From Candidatus Zipacnadum vermilionense (GTDB taxonomy: Bacteria > Armatimonadota > Zipacnadia > Zipacnadales > Zipacnadaceae), in the NCBI GenBank assembly GCA_029821755.1, contig JALGSV010000034.1, positions 1,424 through 58,058 of the forward strand: DNA of 56,635 nt, given 5' to 3'. Numbering within the stretch: the first letter of the stretch is position 1; the number at the start of each line of letters is the position of its first letter. This document shows positions 33,711 to 42,450 of the stretch, piece after piece. Under the pieces are notes generated by a model. It did no database searches. It had not been told where the DNA came from and was given only the letters and a program-made list of their open reading frames with translations. A program made the translations under genes and the position numbers.

Positions 33711-34412
33711 ATGGTCAAAGCGGCAGAACTCTTCCGAGAGGCCACCTTCATGCCAATCGGTGAGACTTCACCGGACTTCCCTCCCGATGAGGAACTGGTG
33801 CGGCGCGCGCAGGAAGAGGGCGCCAGAGAAGCTTGCGAGTACTTGTTGCACAAGTATAAGAATCTGGTCAAAGCCAAAGTCAAATCGTACTTCCTGGTCG
33901 GAGCCGAAAGGGAAGACCTGATACAGATAGGACTCATCGGCCTGTGGGAAGCCATCAGCGACTTCCGCGCTGATCGGCATACCTCGTTCGCCTGCTTCGC
34001 CAAGGTCTGCATCCAGCGGCAGATGATCTCGGCGATCAAGGCGGCGACCCGGCAGAAGCAGGTCCCGCTCAACTCGTCGGTCTCTCTGGAGAGCTCCCCG
34101 ATGGGAGACGATGACGACGACTCCAACCTGCTTGACGTCATCTCCTCCCGCACCGACGTCGACCCCGAGTCGATGGTGCTGAGCATCGAGGGGGAGAAGA
34201 TCCTGCAACAGTCGCTACGCGAGCAGCTTTCGCCCTTTGAGTGGCAGGTGCTGCGGGAGTATCGGCTGGGCAAGTCGTACAAGGAAATGGCAGTGGGGCT
34301 GACCTGCAAGATCAAGTCCATTGACAACGCCCTGTCCCGCATCCGACGGAAGCTGCCGCAAGTCATGCCGCACCTGGCGGAGATCGGCATGATGGGTGAA
34401 CTGCTGCAGTAA
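33711..34412 (+). CDS. sigH: SigH (Spo0H)-type RNA polymerase sigma factor
   Basis: A 233-residue sigma factor closely resembling the SigH family of Firmicutes: YLLHKYKNLVKAKVKSYFL, GAEREDLIQIGLIGLWEAI, DFRADRHTSFACFAKVCIQRQMISAIKAATRQKQVPLN and the C-terminal KSIDNALSRIRRKL. The VCIQRQMISAIK and SLES blocks are diagnostic for this subgroup. In Bacillus SigH drives the transition phase and early sporulation. Here it may serve stationary phase or cell-surface genes. The ATG at 33711 is chosen because GAGGTG lies 4 bases upstream and the protein then begins in the expected place. A long leader with hairpins precedes it. Confidence 0.9.
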   Translation: MVKAAELFREATFMPIGETSPDFPPDEELVRRAQEEGAREACEYLLHKYKNLVKAKVKSYFLVGAEREDLIQIGLIGLWEAISDFRADRHTSFACFAKVCIQRQMISAIKAATRQKQVPLNSSVSLESSPMGDDDDDSNLLDVISSRTDVDPESMVLSIEGEKILQQSLREQLSPFEWQVLREYRLGKSYKEMAVGLTCKIKSIDNALSRIRRKLPQVMPHLAEIGMMGELLQ

Positions 34413-34449
34413 GCCGGCGCCGGGAACAACCTGCGAATCCTCGGGCAGC

Positions 34450-34477
34450 AAGGCGGGTCCAGCAGGCCCGCCTTCTG
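34450..34477 (+). terminator. Terminator after the SigH-like gene
   Basis: Arms AAGGCGGG (34450-34457) and CCCGCCTT (34467-34474), a 9-base loop, then CTG. It lies 38 bases past the stop codon. Confidence 0.65.
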
Positions 34478-34488
34478 CGTGTTGTCCG

Positions 34489-34574
34489 GTGGTACCGGCG
34501 TCTCGCCGGAGCCCCCGGACGCAGGCGGGGAAGCCGGCGCTAGCCGATGGCGGGGGACGTAGCCCCCGCCCTAC
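34489..34574. repeat. REP cluster directly ahead of glyQ
   Basis: Family C hairpin (about 34489-34511), degenerate family A unit (about 34518-34542) and family D hairpin (34549-34574, GCGGGGGACGTAGCCCCCGC with CTAC after it). The last ends 8 bases before the glyQ start codon and leaves no room for a normal ribosome site. Confidence 0.75.
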
Positions 34575-34582
34575 AAACAACC

Positions 34583-35452
34583 ATGACCTTTCAACAGCTC
34601 CTCTCCAAACTGAACGAATACTGGGCCTCGCAGGGGTGCCATATCTCGCAGCCCTATGACCTGGAGGTGGGGGCCGGGACGATGTCGCCGGATACCTTCC
34701 TGCGGTCGCTGGGGCCGGAGCCGTGGAACGTGGCCTATGTGCAGCCCTCGCGACGACCTACCGACGGGCGCTATGGGGAGAATCCCTACCGCCTGCAGCG
34801 GTATTTCCAGTACCAAGTGATCATGAAGCCCTCGCCCCTGGATATCCAGGAGCGGTATCTGGCCAGCCTGGAGTATCTGGGGCTGAAACTGGCGGAGCAC
34901 GACGTGCGCTTCGTGGAGGACGACTGGGAGTCGCCCAGCCTGGGGGCGGCGGGCGTGGGGTGGGAGGTGTGGCTGGATGGGATGGAGATCACGCAGTTTA
35001 CCTACTTCCAGCAGGTGGGGGGGCAGCCGTGCTCGCCGGTGTCGGTGGAGTTGACCTATGGGCCGGAGCGGCTGGCGATGTACCTGCAGGGGGTGTCGGA
35101 CTATCGCGAGCTGAAGTGGTCAGAGGACATTACCTACGGCGAGATTCGCTACGAGGAAGAGCGGCAGTTCTCGCGCTACAACTTCGAGGTGGGCGACGTG
35201 CCGCTGCTGTGGGAGCTGTTCGAGAAATTCGAGGGCGAGGCGCGGGCGGCACTGGCCGCGAGTCTGCCGCTGCCGGCGTATGACTATGTACTCAAATGCT
35301 CGCACACCTTCAACCTGCTGGATAGCCGCGGGGCGGTGAGTGTGAGCCAGCGAGCGGCGCTGATCACGCGAATACGGAAGCTGGCGTATGAGGTGGCGCG
35401 GACGTACGTGCAGGAGCGGGAGGCGGCGGGGTGGCCGCTGCTGCGCGCGTAG
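34583..35452 (+). CDS. glyQ: Glycine--tRNA ligase alpha subunit
   Basis: A 289-residue alpha chain of the bacterial alpha2-beta2 glycyl-tRNA synthetase, which carries the catalytic site. It has [64 protein letters not shown] and [21 protein letters not shown]. Length is normal. No Shine-Dalgarno sequence is visible before the ATG at 34583, because a REP hairpin abuts it. Translation may rely on another signal or the hairpin may hold the site open. The TAG stop lies in a GTAG. glyS follows after a repeat spacer of 200 bp. Confidence 0.97.
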   Translation: MTFQQLLSKLNEYWASQGCHISQPYDLEVGAGTMSPDTFLRSLGPEPWNVAYVQPSRRPTDGRYGENPYRLQRYFQYQVIMKPSPLDIQERYLASLEYLGLKLAEHDVRFVEDDWESPSLGAAGVGWEVWLDGMEITQFTYFQQVGGQPCSPVSVELTYGPERLAMYLQGVSDYRELKWSEDITYGEIRYEEERQFSRYNFEVGDVPLLWELFEKFEGEARAALAASLPLPAYDYVLKCSHTFNLLDSRGAVSVSQRAALITRIRKLAYEVARTYVQEREAAGWPLLRA

Positions 35453-35625
35453 GGGCGAACGTTGGCCGCGAGTCGACGAGCGCACAATACCCGCTCGGGA
35501 GAGCGGAGGAAGATCCGCCTTCTCACAAGTTAGCGGCAGGCGCGGGCGGATGTGGTCGGGCGAGTACGCCCGCCAGCATTCGCCCCTACGAGAGGGCGGG
35601 CTAGAAAGCCCGCCCCACGCGGAAC
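35449..35625. repeat. GTAG-footed inverted ends plus family B REP between glyQ and glyS
   Basis: GTAGGGGCGAA (35449-35459) at the glyQ stop is mirrored by TTCGCCCCTAC (about 35579-35589), so a segment of 140 bp is bracketed by an inverted GTAG-type repeat. A family B hairpin (about 35593-35621) follows. No gene is seen inside. Confidence 0.7.
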
Positions 35626-35653
35626 CGGCCCCACGCGGGTTTGGAGATAACAC

Positions 35654-37729
35654 ATGCCCATAGATGTTCTGTATGAAATCGGCGTTGAGGAGATACCGGC
35701 CGGGAGCGTGCTGCCAGCGCTGGAGCAATTGGCGGCGGGGCTGACCGCGGGGTTGGCGGAACTGCGGCTGGCGCATGGGGAGGCGCGCACCTACGGCACT
35801 CCGCGGCGGCTGGCCGTGATCATCGAGGGCGTCCAGGAGCAGCAGGAGGACGCGGTCAAGGAGATCAAGGGGCCGCCGGCGGCGCAGGCGCTGGATGAGC
35901 AGGGGCAGCCGACTCGGGCGGCGCTGGGCTTTGCTCGCAAGCAGGGCGTGGAGCCGGGTGACTTGCAGCGGCGCAGCGATAAAAAGGGCGACTTCATGTA
36001 CGCCGTGGTCAGCCAGCCGGGGCGGCGAGCGGCGGAGGTGCTGCCGGAGCTGCTCAAGACGCTGACGCTGGGGCTGACCTTCCCCAAGACCATGCGGTGG
36101 GGGGAGGGCGAGGTGCGCTTTGCCCGGCCGCTGCGGTGGCTGGTGGCACTGGCGGGCGAAGAGGTCATGGACCTGGAGATTGCCGATATTCGGGCCGGGC
36201 GCTGTAGCAGCGGACACCGGGTCCTGGGGCAGAGCCAGGTGGAGATCGCCTCCCCGGCCGTGTACCTGGAGGCACTACGGGCGCAGGGAGTGATCGCCGA
36301 CCACCGGGAGCGCCTGCGGACGATCATTGACGGGGCCCATAGCAAGGCCGCCGAGTGCGGCGGGCTGGCAGTGCTGAACGAGAAGATTCTGACCGAGGTC
36401 AGCTTCCTGGTGGAGGCACCGCGGGTGCTGGCCGGGAGCTTCGACGCCTCCTATCTGGCCCTGCCGCGCGAGGTCATCATCACCGTCATGCAGGGGCACC
36501 AGAAGTACTTCCCGGTGCGCGAGGCCAAGGGCGACGCCCAGGGGGACCTACTGCCGAACTTCCTGGTGGTCAGCAACGCACCGGCAACTGCAGATGCGGC
36601 CGTGTTGGCCGGAAACGAGCGGGTGCTGCGGCCGCGGCTGGATGATGCGCAGTTCTACCTGGAGGAGGACATGCGCCGACCGCTGGCCGACCGGCTGGAC
36701 GACCTGGCGCAGGTCACCTTCATGGGCGGGCTGGGGACGCTCAAAGACAAGACCGTGCGGCTGGGGGCGCTGGTGCATTGGTTGGCGAAGCAGCTGTGCG
36801 ACCTGGTCACCATGATGATCGGGGACAGCAAGCTGGGGGAGCTGCAGGGGATCGTGGGCGGGCACTATGCGCGGCTGTCGGGAGAGACCGAGGCGACCTC
36901 GCAGGCGGTGGCCGAACATTACCTGCCGGTGGGGGCGGAGGACGCCCTCCCCCAGAGCGCGGCGGGGGCGCTGCTGAGCCTGGCAGACAAGGTGGACAAC
37001 CTGGCAGCGGCCTTCCGGCTGGGGCTGGAGCCGACCGGGTCCGCGGACCCGCAGGCCCTGCGGCGACAGGCGACCGGGCTGATCCGGCTCGTGCGCGACC
37101 GCGGCTGGTCGGTGGCATGGCCGGAGCTGTTCTCGGCGGCGCTGGCCCTACTCCCCGAGCCGCCGACGAAAGGCCAGGCTATCTCGACCGAGCAGGTGCT
37201 GGAGCGGCTACCGGGGTTCCTGGCGCAACGGCTGGAGGCGTTGTGGGACGGGGAGGGGATCCCCTACGATGTCGCCCGCGCGGCGCTGGCCACTCCTTGG
37301 ACCGACCTAGTGGAGGTTTCGCGGCGGGCGGCATTCCTGGCGCAGCTTCGGGCGGACGAGCCGGAGGCCTTCGAGCAACTGGTGACCATTGCCGAGCGTC
37401 CAGCGCGTATCCGCCGGCCCGAGGGCGTGGAGCCCGGCGCGCCGGTGAGCACAGCACTATTCGAGTTCTCCCTGGAAGCGCAGCTGTGGAATCTGTCGCG
37501 AGAGGTCGCCGAAGGGGTGGAACGCGCCCTGGCCGCCGAGCCGCCGGCCTACGGCCAGGCGGTAGCGGCGCTGCTGACGCTAGCCGAGCCGGTACATACC
37601 TTCTTCGAGGAGATCATGGTGATGGCCGAGGACCCCGAGGTGCGGGCCAACCGGCTGGCGCTTATGGCAGGGCTAGACGGGCTGTTCCTGCCGCTGGGGG
37701 ATTTCCTGAAGATCGTGCGGCCGGGGTAA
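35654..37729 (+). CDS. glyS: Glycine--tRNA ligase beta subunit
   Basis: A 691-residue beta chain of the heterotetrameric enzyme, needed for tRNA recognition. It has LYEIGVEEIPAGSVLPAL, YGTPRRLAVIIEGV, KGPPAAQALDEQGQPTRAALGFARKQGV, FPKTMRWGEGEVRFARPLRWLVAL, VIITVMQGHQKYFPV and the HD-like GLGTLKDKTVRL region. The C-terminal end carries the anticodon-binding DALR-like part. Together with glyQ it forms the complete synthetase. It ends with TAA close to a convergent histidine-kinase gene. Confidence 0.96.
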   Translation: MPIDVLYEIGVEEIPAGSVLPALEQLAAGLTAGLAELRLAHGEARTYGTPRRLAVIIEGVQEQQEDAVKEIKGPPAAQALDEQGQPTRAALGFARKQGVEPGDLQRRSDKKGDFMYAVVSQPGRRAAEVLPELLKTLTLGLTFPKTMRWGEGEVRFARPLRWLVALAGEEVMDLEIADIRAGRCSSGHRVLGQSQVEIASPAVYLEALRAQGVIADHRERLRTIIDGAHSKAAECGGLAVLNEKILTEVSFLVEAPRVLAGSFDASYLALPREVIITVMQGHQKYFPVREAKGDAQGDLLPNFLVVSNAPATADAAVLAGNERVLRPRLDDAQFYLEEDMRRPLADRLDDLAQVTFMGGLGTLKDKTVRLGALVHWLAKQLCDLVTMMIGDSKLGELQGIVGGHYARLSGETEATSQAVAEHYLPVGAEDALPQSAAGALLSLADKVDNLAAAFRLGLEPTGSADPQALRRQATGLIRLVRDRGWSVAWPELFSAALALLPEPPTKGQAISTEQVLERLPGFLAQRLEALWDGEGIPYDVARAALATPWTDLVEVSRRAAFLAQLRADEPEAFEQLVTIAERPARIRRPEGVEPGAPVSTALFEFSLEAQLWNLSREVAEGVERALAAEPPAYGQAVAALLTLAEPVHTFFEEIMVMAEDPEVRANRLALMAGLDGLFLPLGDFLKIVRPG

Positions 37730-37753
37730 GGGCGGGGCGGCCCCTCCAGGGAC

Positions 37754-39208
37754 TCAGCCTTCCTCCGTCTCCGGGTACCGATGCGGCAAGACCACCTCGA
37801 AGGTCGTGCCGTCTTCCTCGCGGCGATTGGCGTGGATCTCTCCCCCGTGCACTTGCACGATGCTCTTGACTATCGCTAGGCCCAGACCGGTGCCGCCGGG
37901 GTCGCGGTGGCGCGCCTCCTGGCTGCGGAAGAATTCCTCGAAGACCCGCGGGAGATCCTCCTCCGGAATGCTGATCCCCGTGTCACTCACCGCCAGGTAG
38001 GTGGCACGCTCGTCCTGGCGGGCGGTCACCGTCACCTGGCCGCCGGCCGGCGTATACTTGAGGGCGTTGCCGATCAGGTTGCGCATGACCGTGACCAGCC
38101 CCTCCGGCTGGGCCCAGATCGGGCCCAGGTGGCCCTCCAGGTCCAAACGCAGCGCCACTTGGGCGTGGTGCGCGGCGTCCGCGTGTTCGTCCTCCACTTG
38201 CTCCAATAGATTCCCCAGATCCATCCATACCCGCGGCTCGCGCAACGGCGACTCCCGGGCGGTGCTGAGCGCCAGCAGGTCCACCACCAAGTCCAGGCCC
38301 TGCTGCAGGCGACTGAGCGCCCGCTGGATCATGCGCGCCGTCTGCTCGTCGGGCGGGTGGTCGCCGTAGCCCTCCAACTGCACCCGCAGGAGCGAGGCGG
38401 CCGAGGAAAGGGGCCGGCGCAGCTCGTGAGATACCCGGTGCATGTAGCGCAGTTGCATGAGCTGGGCCGCCTGGGCCTGCTCGTAAGCGGCCTGGGTGCG
38501 GGCCTGCTCCCGCTCGAGGCGCTCGGTCAGCTCGGACAGTTCTCGCTCCCGGCGGCGCAGGCGCTGGACGATGCTGGTGGCCAGGAAGACGGAGACATAC
38601 AGCGCGGAGACCAAGGCCAGAACGGGGTAGACCGCCTGCGGCGAGGTGTGGAAGGCGGGGGGCGCAAAACCCAGCGCATAGTGGGGCAGGACCCCGGTGG
38701 CCTCCAGAAGCACATCGCCCCCATACAGCAGCGAGGCCGCCACCGCCTGGAACAGAGCGGCACCCGGTGGGAGCAGGATCCCGGCGATCACCATGTGGAA
38801 GACGAGATAGAGGCCGAGAGGGCTCTCGACGCCGCCGGTGAAGTGGATGACTGCAGTCAACGCCACCAGGTCGAGGCCGATCTGGAGATGGGCCATGCCA
38901 TAGGCCAGACCCAGGGGCACGGCACCCTCCCGAGAGCGCACCGCTCGGGCCCAGGCGAGCAGGAGGGCATTGTAGGCGACGACGATCAGCCCAGTCGCGA
39001 TCAGCTGGGGTAGCGGCAGCGCGCGGAAGTGCAACACGTAGACGGCACCCAGCGTCAGGCCCACGATGCCGGACGCCGCCAGCCAGCGCAGTCGGTAGAG
39101 CCAGAAGAGGCGTTCCGTGAGTTCCCGCTGAGCGACGAGCATAAGGGGAGAAGATGAATGGGGAGCCCGGACGCCGCCGGGCGGCGTCCCCAGTTCATCA
39201 ATCATCAT
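37754..39208 (-). CDS. Membrane sensor histidine kinase
   Basis: A 484-residue kinase with six predicted membrane helices between about residues 40 and 212 and short loops, so it probably senses within or near the membrane. A coiled coil (about 215-250) joins a HisKA domain with H261 in YMHRVSHELRRPLSSAAS. The HATPase_c domain has the N box LIGNALKYTPAGG, AVSDTGISIPEEDL and GTGLGLAIVKSIV. The start may be the ATG at 39208 or the one at 39142. It is the last gene of the leftward run, 13 bases after a response regulator, its likely partner. Its place behind the hydrogenase genes suggests, but does not prove, a link. Confidence 0.88.
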   Translation of the reverse strand: MMIDELGTPPGGVRAPHSSSPLMLVAQRELTERLFWLYRLRWLAASGIVGLTLGAVYVLHFRALPLPQLIATGLIVVAYNALLLAWARAVRSREGAVPLGLAYGMAHLQIGLDLVALTAVIHFTGGVESPLGLYLVFHMVIAGILLPPGAALFQAVAASLLYGGDVLLEATGVLPHYALGFAPPAFHTSPQAVYPVLALVSALYVSVFLATSIVQRLRRRERELSELTERLEREQARTQAAYEQAQAAQLMQLRYMHRVSHELRRPLSSAASLLRVQLEGYGDHPPDEQTARMIQRALSRLQQGLDLVVDLLALSTARESPLREPRVWMDLGNLLEQVEDEHADAAHHAQVALRLDLEGHLGPIWAQPEGLVTVMRNLIGNALKYTPAGGQVTVTARQDERATYLAVSDTGISIPEEDLPRVFEEFFRSQEARHRDPGGTGLGLAIVKSIVQVHGGEIHANRREEDGTTFEVVLPHRYPETEEG

Positions 39209-39221
39209 TCAGTAATTGCCA

Positions 39222-39644
39222 TCACTTCGTCCCCAGCGTCTCTCCCAGCTTACTGAGCAGGACACTGGGCTCAACCGGCTTGTCCATGAAGCCCTGGACG
39301 GGGAGGAACTCCCCCGCGCCGTACTCCTTGTCGGTTTCGTCGGGGTAGAAACGCAGTTGCGTGGTGGAGTGGATGGCCGTCAGGACCAGAATGGGAATCT
39401 GGCTGCTCGGCTCGGGGTATTCGTTGCGCAGGCGCCAGACGAAGTGGAAGCCCTCGGTGCCGTCGGGCATCATGATGTCCAGTAGGATGAGGTGGGGCGG
39501 ATTGGCCTCGATGCGAGCGAACCCTTCCTGAGGGCTGCCAGCCGTGTCCACGTCGTAGTTGGCGCTCTCCAGCACCATCTTGAGGGACTCCACGATATCG
39601 GGGTCATCGTCCACGATCAGGATTCGCTTGCTTTCGGTTGCCAC
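39222..39644 (-). CDS. Single-domain response regulator
   Basis: A 140-residue receiver-only protein: ILIVDDDPDIVES with the acidic pocket, D56 in LILLDIMMPDG as the phospho-acceptor, VLTAIHSTTQ, and the lysine of GFMDKPVEP. There is no output domain, so it must act through a partner protein. I chose the GTG at 39644, which has GGGAGG 8 bases upstream. The longer frame to 39722 runs into the hydrogenase protease gene. It is followed directly by the histidine-kinase gene. Confidence 0.88.
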   Translation of the reverse strand: MATESKRILIVDDDPDIVESLKMVLESANYDVDTAGSPQEGFARIEANPPHLILLDIMMPDGTEGFHFVWRLRNEYPEPSSQIPILVLTAIHSTTQLRFYPDETDKEYGAGEFLPVQGFMDKPVEPSVLLSKLGETLGTK

Positions 39645-39708
39645 AGTATGAGCCTCCCTTAGAGTCAAAGGCAGTAGGCACAGTAGTTGGAAAGGCAGTT
39701 GGGACGGA

Positions 39709-40197
39709 TCAAGGGCGAGCAAGAAGTTCCTGGACCAGTCCTATCATCTCCGGCACGGCCGCCTCGACCGTGGCGCTCAGGCCCAGACCAGGGACGACTT
39801 CGGCCGGCTCGACGGCTACTACGATGATCTCCGGGCGGATGCCGCTCATCTCGGCCAGTTCCAGCACGTCGTGCAGGCCGATGTGGTGCAGCGAGGCCAG
39901 AGGAAGCAGGCGCTGTTCAATCTCCTCGCGCCGCACCAGGCGCACCGCGCCGGGCTCCAGGCCCATCCGGGCCGCGTCGATGATGATCGCCCGTTCGCGC
40001 CCCTCCAGGTCGAACACCAGGTCCAGTCCGCCCACCGCGCCTTCGATAAGTTCCACGTCCGGCCCCAGATTCTCCTCCTGCAGTCGGCGGACTACGTCGG
40101 TCCCCACGCCGTCATCGCGCATGACTTCGTTCCCGACGCCGATAACCACAATAGGGGCGACGGTGTCGCCGTTGGAGGAGACGTTGCAGTGGGCCAT
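39709..40197 (-). CDS. [NiFe] hydrogenase maturation endopeptidase (HycI/HupD family)
   Basis: A 162-residue peptidase that clips the C-terminal tail of the hydrogenase large subunit after nickel insertion. Motifs: VIGVGNEVMRDDGVGTDVV with the nickel-sensing E/D residues, GLDLVFDLEGRERAIIIDAA, and LHHIGLHDVLELA with the conserved histidine. It follows hydA in the same direction, and the tail it would remove is visible in hydA. A REP pair lies between the two genes. Confidence 0.92.
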   Translation of the reverse strand: MAHCNVSSNGDTVAPIVVIGVGNEVMRDDGVGTDVVRRLQEENLGPDVELIEGAVGGLDLVFDLEGRERAIIIDAARMGLEPGAVRLVRREEIEQRLLPLASLHHIGLHDVLELAEMSGIRPEIIVVAVEPAEVVPGLGLSATVEAAVPEMIGLVQELLARP

Positions 40198-40224
40198 GAT
40201 CGGTTAGTACCGGATTCCCGCCGG

Positions 40225-40295
40225 GGGCGGACTTTCCAGCCCGCGCTCGGAGCGGCACGTCCACCGAAGGGCGGGCTAGAAAGCCTGCCCCAGGC
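40225..40295. repeat. Family B REP pair
   Basis: GGCGGACTTTCCAGCCCGC (about 40228-40246) faces GGGCGGGCTAGAAAGCCTGC (about 40268-40287), between hydA and the protease gene. Confidence 0.7.
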
Positions 40296-40302
40296 AGACA
40301 CG

Positions 40303-41595
40303 CTACACGAACTTCACGTCCAGCAGGTGCGTGGCGCAGGAGATGCACGGGTCGTAGGCCCGGACCAGCATCTCCAGGGTCTGGCGGATCTCGTCAGCCT
40401 CCTGGGTCAGAATCTGCGGGACCAGGGCGTGCATGTCCTGCTCGAGGTTGTTCAGGTTCTGGGCGGTGGGGATGATCAGGTCCGCGCTGGTCACGAGGCC
40501 CTGGTCGTCCAGATTGTACTCGTGGTACAGCGTCCCCCGCGGCACCTCCGAGGCGCCTACGCAGCGACAAGCCTTCAGCGGAACCTCATACTCCTCCTCC
40601 ACCAGGTCCATGTCCAACAGGGCGTTGAGGTGGTCCACCGTCTCGAAGGCGACGTGAACGCATTCGACGATCTGGGCCACGTTATTCATAAAGGGGTTGT
40701 AGCAGGGGGGGCCAGCCAGGCCCATCGCCGTGGCGGCTTCCTTGGCTTCCGGCCGCAGTTGGTCGTAGTTGACGTTGAAGCGGGCCAGGGCGCCGACCAT
40801 GTACGACCCCAGTGCGCTTTCGGCGTGCTTGGCGTGCGAGTGGGAGACCACGTACTCTTGGATCTTGGTCTTGTAGTCGTACACCGGCGTGTCGCCGGTC
40901 TTGGTGGAGCGGATGATATCGCCGTCGTACATGGCGTACTCGTCGGGGTGGTGCAGCGCCATGTACTCGGTCTCGCGCTCGAAGTCGGGCAGCTTGAAGG
41001 TGGAGATCAGCTCCACCGTGGCCTGCAGGTCGGGCCCGGCGGCTACGATCCGGTCGCGCAGCCCGGCCAAGGCCTCCTTGGTAGGGACCTTGGAGAAGTT
41101 GTGCACGCGCATGGAGCACGGGTGCACATGGCGGCCGCCGATAGCGGCGCAGATGTCGTTAGCCAGGCGCTTGAGCATCAGAGCACGCTTGACCACCTCG
41201 GCGTGGGTCTCCACCAGGGGGAAGACGCTCGGCACCCCGAGCAGGTCGGGGGCGGCCAAGAAGTAGACGTGCAGCACGTGGCTCTGCAGCGTCTCGCCGG
41301 CGTGGATGATCCGGCGCAGGCGCTCGGTCTGCTCCGAGGGCGTTATGCCCAGGCCGTTCTCCAGAGCGTTGAGAGAGGCGCTGGTGTGGCCGATGGAGCA
41401 GATGCCGCAGATGCGGCAGGTGATGTGCGTGGTCTCGTACCAATTGCGCCCGACCAGCATGGCCTCAAAGAAGCGCGGTGATTCGGTAATCTCCAGCCGC
41501 AGTTCCTCAATCTTGCTTTCTTTGACGTTGAGGATGATGTTGCCATGACCCTCGACGCGAGTTACTTCATGAACCTCGATCTTGCCATTCTGCAT
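40303..41595 (-). CDS. hydA: Group 3b-type [NiFe] hydrogenase large (alpha) subunit
   Basis: A 430-residue subunit carrying the NiFe(CN)2CO site. The L1 motif is CRICGICSIGH (RxCGxC around residues 61-66, H70). The L2 motif is DPCISCATH (C417, C420, H423), followed by a 7-residue tail LLDVKFV that the maturation protease should remove. VTRVEGHGNI near the start matches the N-terminal signature. Together with hydD, hydG and hydB it forms a cytoplasmic NAD(P)-linked hydrogenase like the Pyrococcus sulfhydrogenase, with the same B-G-D-A order. The ATG at 41595 has GAGGTG upstream. Confidence 0.95.
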   Translation of the reverse strand: MQNGKIEVHEVTRVEGHGNIILNVKESKIEELRLEITESPRFFEAMLVGRNWYETTHITCRICGICSIGHTSASLNALENGLGITPSEQTERLRRIIHAGETLQSHVLHVYFLAAPDLLGVPSVFPLVETHAEVVKRALMLKRLANDICAAIGGRHVHPCSMRVHNFSKVPTKEALAGLRDRIVAAGPDLQATVELISTFKLPDFERETEYMALHHPDEYAMYDGDIIRSTKTGDTPVYDYKTKIQEYVVSHSHAKHAESALGSYMVGALARFNVNYDQLRPEAKEAATAMGLAGPPCYNPFMNNVAQIVECVHVAFETVDHLNALLDMDLVEEEYEVPLKACRCVGASEVPRGTLYHEYNLDDQGLVTSADLIIPTAQNLNNLEQDMHALVPQILTQEADEIRQTLEMLVRAYDPCISCATHLLDVKFV

Positions 41596-41616
41596 TTCAG
41601 GCACCTCGGCCCTCTG

Positions 41617-41698
41617 TGGTGGCACCGGCGTCTCGCCGGTGCGGGGTGGCGGGGTTTCCCCCTCCGGCGGGGAGCACCGGCGAGACGCCGGTGCCACC
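41617..41698. repeat. Inverted family C REP pair between hydD and hydA
   Basis: GTGGCACCGGCGTCTCGCCGG (from 41619) and its inverse (41674-41698) face each other about 30 bases apart, inside the operon. Such intercistronic pairs can stabilise upstream mRNA and set different subunit levels. Confidence 0.85.
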
Positions 41699-41712
41699 GG
41701 GAACGCCCTACA

Positions 41713-42450
41713 TCATATCTGACTCTTGTCGTACGAGTTGAACAACGAGAAGTAGTTCATGACTTCCGCCGCGGTCAAGCCGTACTCGGCCAGGGTCTCC
41801 TTGTGCGAGTTCTCGTTGGGATTGTCCACGAAGCCGCGGCAAGCTTCGCAGTAGTCGCCGAAGGAGGGGCAGAGCGCCCCGCAGCCGCCGCGGGCGACGG
41901 GGCCCATGCACTTCATGCCCTTGGTGAAGACGCAGACGTTGCCCTGGCGCTTGCACTCGGCGCAGACCGGGGAATCGGGCAGCTTCGGCGTCTTGCCCAG
42001 CGCCAGGTCACGCACGGTGCGCAGGAATTCGTCCTTGTCGATGGGGCACCCGGGCAGGGCAAAGTCCACCGGCACCACGGCACTGACCGGCCGGGCGGGG
42101 ATGGTGTCGAACTGTGCGCCGTCCTCGCCGTAGACCATCTCCTTGACCTGAGCCATCCCGTAGCGGTTCTTGAGGGAGTTGAGGCCGGCGTTGTACGCGC
42201 AGGCACCGATGGGGATGACCAGCTTGGCCATCTCGCGGATCTGCTTGATCTTGCGCACATCGTCGTGCGTGGAGATGCTGCCGTCCACGAAGGCGATGTC
42301 GATGTCGTCGCTGGTCTCGGTCATGGCCTCGCGCCAGCGCACGAAGGTCACCAAGTTGAGGACATCCAGCAGCTCATTCTCGCACTCGAGGATGGTCAGG
42401 CTGCAGCCCTCGCAGCAGGTGAAGGAAAACACGGCCACGCGTGGCTTCAA
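41713..42450 (-). CDS. hydD: Group 3b-type [NiFe] hydrogenase small (delta) subunit
   Basis: A 245-residue iron-sulfur subunit. The N-terminal FSFTCCEGCSLTILECENELLDV (C13, C16) is the proximal-cluster motif. IPIGACAYNAG, ALPGCPIDKDEF and the C-terminal cysteines (CAECKRQGNVC, MKCMGPVARGGCGALCP) supply further ligands. It carries electrons from the active site to the FAD/NAD subunit. There is no twin-arginine signal, consistent with a soluble cytoplasmic enzyme. It starts directly next to the hydG stop. Confidence 0.94.
   Translation of the reverse strand: MKPRVAVFSFTCCEGCSLTILECENELLDVLNLVTFVRWREAMTETSDDIDIAFVDGSISTHDDVRKIKQIREMAKLVIPIGACAYNAGLNSLKNRYGMAQVKEMVYGEDGAQFDTIPARPVSAVVPVDFALPGCPIDKDEFLRTVRDLALGKTPKLPDSPVCAECKRQGNVCVFTKGMKCMGPVARGGCGALCPSFGDYCEACRGFVDNPNENSHKETLAEYGLTAAEVMNYFSLFNSYDKSQI

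Noticed and set aside
37754-39644. Assigning the kinase and regulator as a dedicated hydrogen-sensing HupT/HoxJ-type system
   Set aside because: The kinase lacks a PAS domain and the regulator lacks the DNA-binding output typical of that system. Only the neighbourhood supports a link.
41617-41698. A CRISPR array, suggested by regularly shaped repeats
   Set aside because: The hairpins occur singly or as inverted pairs with no regular unique spacers and no cas genes. They are REP-type elements.
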